Shown in pieces: positions 59,841 to 64,000 of a DNA stretch of 64,000 nt. The translations under genes and the position numbers were made by a program. The DNA lies in the NCBI GenBank assembly GCA_047967505.1, contig CM106538.1, one strand, 5' to 3'. The notes beneath the pieces are model-generated. The model ran no database searches. It was not told the DNA's origin and saw only the letters and a list, made by a program, of their open reading frames with translations. Source of the stretch: Dipteris shenzhenensis (taxonomy: Eukaryota; Polypodiophyta; Polypodiopsida; Gleicheniales). Each line of letters starts with the position of its first letter. Positions within the stretch are counted from its first letter, which is position 1.

Positions 59841-60479
59841 GTGCTTTGTCTTGTTGTGTACAAAAGTGATGGGCCTTGAACTAGCAAAACATTGACTACA
59901 TTCCTTTTTGGTTTTGCATGTCCACTTATTAGTTTTCTCTGATTATTATACTTTCACTAACAATTGAAACAATATTTACAATCCATTCTTGTCTTATTGT
60001 CTAGATCAAGTGTCCACAAGAGTATGGTGCTTGAAACTTCCATTAGAACAACTTTCAACTCCAAGACAGCTCTACAATTTAATAAGGTAGCTAAAATTTT
60101 GGTTTGAATCTTATTATACATTGAATGAACCATTATGGCTCGTATGTTGCATAGATGCAATTATTACAACAAAGTGTTTTACTCATTATTCTTATTCATT
60201 TAATATTCTTGTCTTAGGAGAGCCACCATTTTGATCATGAAAATATAATAATCTCTATGTCCATATCATGTCATGGAATTGCATGAGATAATCCATTGCA
60301 TGTTTTATTCATCATGTCTCCTTACTGAAATATTTATCCATTCTAATCATTGTAGTTACAACTTCTTATTAAGACATAGTACACATGTAGGTGGATTTTA
60401 CTACCAACTGATGAGTCATCATTGGGGAATGAGGTCTCCCTAAAAAAACCTAGATGAACTTTGTCCGATGCTAGTGTGT
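59841..60479. other. No gene recognised
   Basis: AT-rich sequence; I searched for a CACTA-type terminal inverted repeat here and did not find one. Confidence 0.45.
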
Positions 60480-61470
60480 TACCTGGGAAGGAGATGAGTG
60501 AAGTAGGTGGGCTGGAGGTGACTGTGAAAAATGTGGAGTTGGCTAAGGCAAGAGCTCGTGCCAAGCTAGGGTTCTTGTGAGGGAGAAGTCTAATCGAGTG
60601 AGTGTTCACTAATGCTTGTCATGATGTGCACCATAGTATGCTAAGGTGCTTGCAAAAAAAATGCAGAGTGGTTCTCCCCTTAGGTTAAAAATGTAGAGTT
60701 GTTCTCCCCTCTACCTGAGGAGGAAGAGAAAAGTATTCTCCAAGCTAAGGTGGTCAGGAGGGTGAAGGAGTTGGAGCACAAAATGCGGCTCAAGGGGAGG
60801 AAAGGCACAGGACAAGTCTGTGAACTCTAGGTGGAGGACATTACCCCGGAGTTCGAACGTCTCTCCAAAGATATGCTTTATCTTTTCTTTAGAGGATGTA
60901 CCCCCCTCGATGGATGAGCTCGAACACTTTATGTCCTACGACTGCGAATTACAAAATACCAGCTATGCAGGCCATTTCCTTGGAAAAGGCTTCTTTTTTT
61001 GGTCTAGTGCATCTTTGAAGGCATCCAAAATGAGCTGTTGGGGCACTCATTGCTCTTCTCTAGAGCCTTGGTGTTGGTGGTGCTACGAGTCTTAAGCTGA
61101 GTGCAGACTACTTATTACTACATGACTGCCCAATGTGGATTGAATTTCCATACATCCCACCATGGTTGGATGATAAGGTTGGCAGACTGGCGTTGACCCT
61201 GGGAAAGGTGCTGCACCTCAACTTGCTTGCCAACAAAAAGGAAGAGAGCGTGGATATTATGGGATAGGAAATCCTGAATTTCATCGATATCAAGTTCCTT
61301 GACGATCCAGTGATTGCACTCTAGGTCAAGTTCAACACATTTCCCGATGCATTTCATGTAGGCAAATGTTTTGGGCACTTCGTGAGAAACTGTCTACTCA
61401 TCAAGGCCGCGAGGAACTTTGGAGGGTGGTGGGATGGAAAGAAAAGGCAAGGTGACCAACCAAAGCCATG
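60480..61470 (+). pseudogene. Plant LINE ORF1 (DUF4283-like) relic
   Basis: Pieces in order: LEVTVKNVELAKARARAKL (about 60510), RRVKELEHKMRLKGRK, DELEHFMSYDCELQ, LGKGFFxV, IQNELLGHSLLFSRALVLVV, CPMWIEFPYIPPWLDD (about 61128), KVGRLALTLGKVLHLNLLAN, and a degenerate knuckle KCFGHFVRNC (about 61363). This is the order of DUF4283 followed by a CCHC_4 knuckle in plant LINE ORF1 proteins. Several frame changes and stops. No ORF2 follows. Confidence 0.65.
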
Positions 61471-61739
61471 AAGACCTACTAATCGACTAGTATGCAAAAG
61501 GCCTCCCAGCTCACTCCTAGCTCAAGCGGGCATGTCAAAAGATGATGGTCGAAGTGTTGGTCTTAAGACGCAGGCATTGTGGATGCAGAGCTACATTCTC
61601 GTGAGAAAGGACATACAAAAAATCTTTTCGAGAAAAGTGCTCCAATACATCAACACAGTCTTTCAAAACATATCAAAGAGGTAGCCATGGGAGGTGAGGA
61701 TAATAGGTTCAGTTCTTAACAAAACCAACATGAAAAAAT

Positions 61740-63105
61740 CATCCATCCTCCACTAGCTTTTCAGCCTCATTTCGACCAATGGATGAGTCTATTTCGACCA
61801 GTGGCTCTTGCTACTTCAGCTCATGGTGGCTGATCTTTGTCGCCATCTTCTTTTCCTCCTTCCAACAAAACTGCTGCTCTTTTGGCCTCTTTCACATTTT
61901 GTAGTAGCTCTAGCTGCTTCTTCCACAATAGGCACTTACTTTTTTGGTGTCCCTCCTTCCCATAGAAGAAACACTCTGTAATGGGGTTCGTTGGCCTTTC
62001 ACCTTAATAGGCCCTTCTTGGCTCCTGTTCCACTTTGTGGATGTCCACCGTTCTCTTTTTTTTGTTGTACAAATAGTCTTCGATGTCGTGGGTCAAGTTG
62101 TTGCAGATTTCCCACCATTGGCCAACCAACACTTGTATGACCTTAGATTTTGCATTTGTGGCACTAGGGCTCACCCTTCTCTGGGTTTCCTTGGATGCCC
62201 ACTTCTTTTAGGAGTTTTTTGGTTTTCTTTTTGGGGTACCACCTCTTGTTCTTCTCTTCTTCATCTTTGCTCTTAACTTCTTGAACGGGTGGCTTCTTTT
62301 TCTTTCGAGATTCCATGTTTCTCTTTTCTAATGCAATCATGCCTCATTGGAAAAATTATCTCCATCTTGTGCAACTTCGTTCCCAAGGCAAGTCCACTCA
62401 ACAACCATGACCTTAACATTGTCTTGTCTTGTGCATTGGTATGTTGGTTGGTTTGTTTCCAAGGCAAGGCCACTCAACAACCATGACCTTGACACTATCT
62501 TGTCTTGCCTGTTGGTAAGTTGGTTGGTCAACACCCTCATCTTGGCTACAAAGTCATACACCGTTTTGATTTTCGCGTGGTCGATATTGTTAAGCTTTAC
62601 CAATACGTCTTCCTCATTGGATACATGCTAAAACCTCTTCAGAGACATAGCCTTCAACTCATCCCATGTGGTGAAGTGCCCATCGAAAATTCTTGGTCAT
62701 ACTATTCGATGGCCTTGCAGGTGAACGTGTACAATAAGTACTCCTGAGTGATCGCAAAAGTTCTTAAGAAATTTTGAACATGAGAATGGAGATGCTCTCC
62801 CTCGCTCCCTTTTAAGTTTGGAAACTTGATCCTTACTATCGACTCCTCGGTGTGAGCTGTTTGGTGACGTTGAGAATCAGTCCCCTCTCTCATCTCGCTT
62901 GGATCGATTGCCACCACTACCTTCCTCTTTGTTTCCGTCACATCTTCCCTTCCGTCTTTCATCTTGGTATTCTTCTCCTATCTCCTTGTTGTTGTTGTAG
63001 GCGTACCTCCACCGACTTCTTGCTCTTGCGTTTGGTCTCCATTAGCTTTTCTAGTGCACTCAAATTATACTCCCTAGTAGGACCACCAAATGTTAATGCC
63101 AAAAT
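61740..63105 (-). pseudogene. Ty3/gypsy-type gag relic
   Basis: Minus strand reads YNLSALEKLMETKRKSKKSV (about 63070), then 62962 down VAIDPSEMREG, IKFPNLKGSEGEHLHSHVQN and FLRTFAITQEYLLYTFTCKA. Further on come VLVKLNNIDHAKIKTVYDFV and TNQLTNRQD. After a 77-bp tandem duplication and Lys/Arg-rich spacer, two degenerate knuckles appear (CHKCKI-GHTSVGW and CFFYGKEGHQKSKC, about 61970). Frame breaks are numerous. It is a different family from the gag at 35393, judging by sequence. Confidence 0.65.
62384..62537. repeat. 77-bp tandem duplication in gypsy gag
   Basis: Copies start at 62384 and 62461 with AAGGCAAG-CCACTCAACAA and share most of 77 bp. The unit length is not a multiple of three, so the gag frame is shifted. 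Confidence 0.85.
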
Positions 63106-64000
63106 GCTAACTCCGAACTCCTAACATTACTACGCATTATCAAGTCAATTGGTTGTCCCATGAGCCCTTTGTTCGTCTAGGTGGCAGCACGGTTGCCTTT
63201 TCCAGATAATCAGAGAGGTGACTGAATGCGAGACAAATGGTGAAAACATGCTGCTATGTTGAGTATTAAATAGTGAAGAAGGAAAGATAGAGAAATGGTG
63301 CAAAGATGGACGTTTGCTTAAGGAAATGGGGATCCAAATGTCTAGATACAATAGCACACTGCCTACCCTCACACACATCAAAGAGAGGGAGTTACCAAGT
63401 CTCATAAAAAAATCAATCTCAATTTTCTTTGTTAGTAATTTTCATTTTTTTTGGGAAGAATTCAAGCATAGATTATGTATTCAAAAGAAAATCTTATATG
63501 AAAGTATATGTTTGTACAAGGTGTAACTAACTTAGCAAAACTAGCCTTTTCTTACATTTGTTTAAGATGACAAGAATACAACAATAATTGAGTATTGCAC
63601 CAATTATTACTTTCAGATGATCCACAACCATGTAAAATTTGACACATCAATGCAACGAGCAATGAGAGCATACATACACTAGTTTTAACCAAAAACAAAA
63701 AACTCATAAAGGAGGTTGTACGATGAGAGTGCACATAAACTCATTTTAAGAAAATAAAACTCAACATGAAGGTTACATCTCAAAGCAAAGCAATGTATTC
63801 ATTAAAAAAAGGGGTCGCGAGACTAGCATAAGAAATTCAATGAAGCTTAATGAAAGTCACGAATTGCAGACAAATTCCTTTTAAAACTTTGCGAAATGCT
63901 TACTGCGATACATCATAAGGGGGTGTGTGGTTTTAAAACACGAGTTGATTGGCGATGTGGTGCAACTAAATCTAACCTACAAAACGCACAACGCTCTAAT
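63106..64000. other. No gene recognised; possible gypsy LTR or leader at left
   Basis: Sequence just beyond the gag start could be the element leader, but no primer binding site or LTR end was recognised. The remainder is AT-rich without coherent frames. Confidence 0.4.

Noticed and set aside
59860-59900. CACTA terminal inverted repeat next to the right AGACGCG array
   Set aside because: No TAGTG or CACTA end with a matching partner was found by eye.

Overview
The window is nuclear DNA of a land plant with a large, repeat-rich genome. The evidence is TTTAGGG-type telomere-like repeats, GT-AG introns, Ty1/copia and Ty3/gypsy LTR retrotransposons, plant-type LINEs, a TNP2 (CACTA/En-Spm)-like gene, and one recognisable host gene, a plant-type VPS55. 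I cannot fix the clade. The unusual transposase-like families would fit a lycophyte, fern, bryophyte or gymnosperm, but that is only an impression. No rRNA, tRNA, CRISPR or bacterial operon structure was seen.

Layout. 1-11.4 kb: a copia element (integrase-RT at 1-2133, RNase H at 10678-11046) is broken inside its RT catalytic motif by about 8.5 kb. The inserted DNA holds a 104-bp satellite in perfect register (17 copies), AT-rich and purine-rich blocks, a related diverged satellite, and a decayed gene pair (DUF8039-like and DUF7869-like). 11.4-18.7 kb: a minus-strand copia gag, an unrecognised plus-strand gene relic, and then two minus-strand genes. The first is a histone H3-fold protein (13907-14988) with an H3-like N-terminus and a very long extra tail; the second, upstream of it, is a transposase-like gene with introns (15270-18157). 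19.5-29 kb: a copia 5' end; an array of about 14 palindromes built on TACCTCGATCGAGGTA in front of a TATA box, an ATG and a splice donor; an AT-rich repeat-filled intron; a decayed RING-H2 gene; and a tandem array whose linker changes from telomere-like repeats to a constant 187-bp unit. 29.3-32.5 kb: a minus-strand DDE-type transposase-like gene. 33-39 kb: copia and gypsy gag relics.

41-43 kb is the only clearly host-like stretch: a four-exon VPS55 gene that reads through without a stop or frameshift (135 aa), with possible exons of a divergently transcribed unknown gene about 0.9 kb away. 46-55.6 kb: copia gag, LINE pieces with a (TC)n expansion, a copia RT on the minus strand, and a nest of the same copia family in both orientations. 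55.6-59.9 kb: a TNP2-like gene and a divergent, nearly open second gene (57783-59235), with arrays of AGACGCG-type motifs on both sides of the second gene. 60-63.1 kb: a LINE ORF1 and a gypsy gag.

Most of the window is therefore layered mobile DNA in different states of decay. Stop codons in several of the decayed frames are often TAG where glutamine (CAG) would fit. The most unusual item is the histone H3-like gene beside the transposase-like gene; the palindrome-array promoter comes next.
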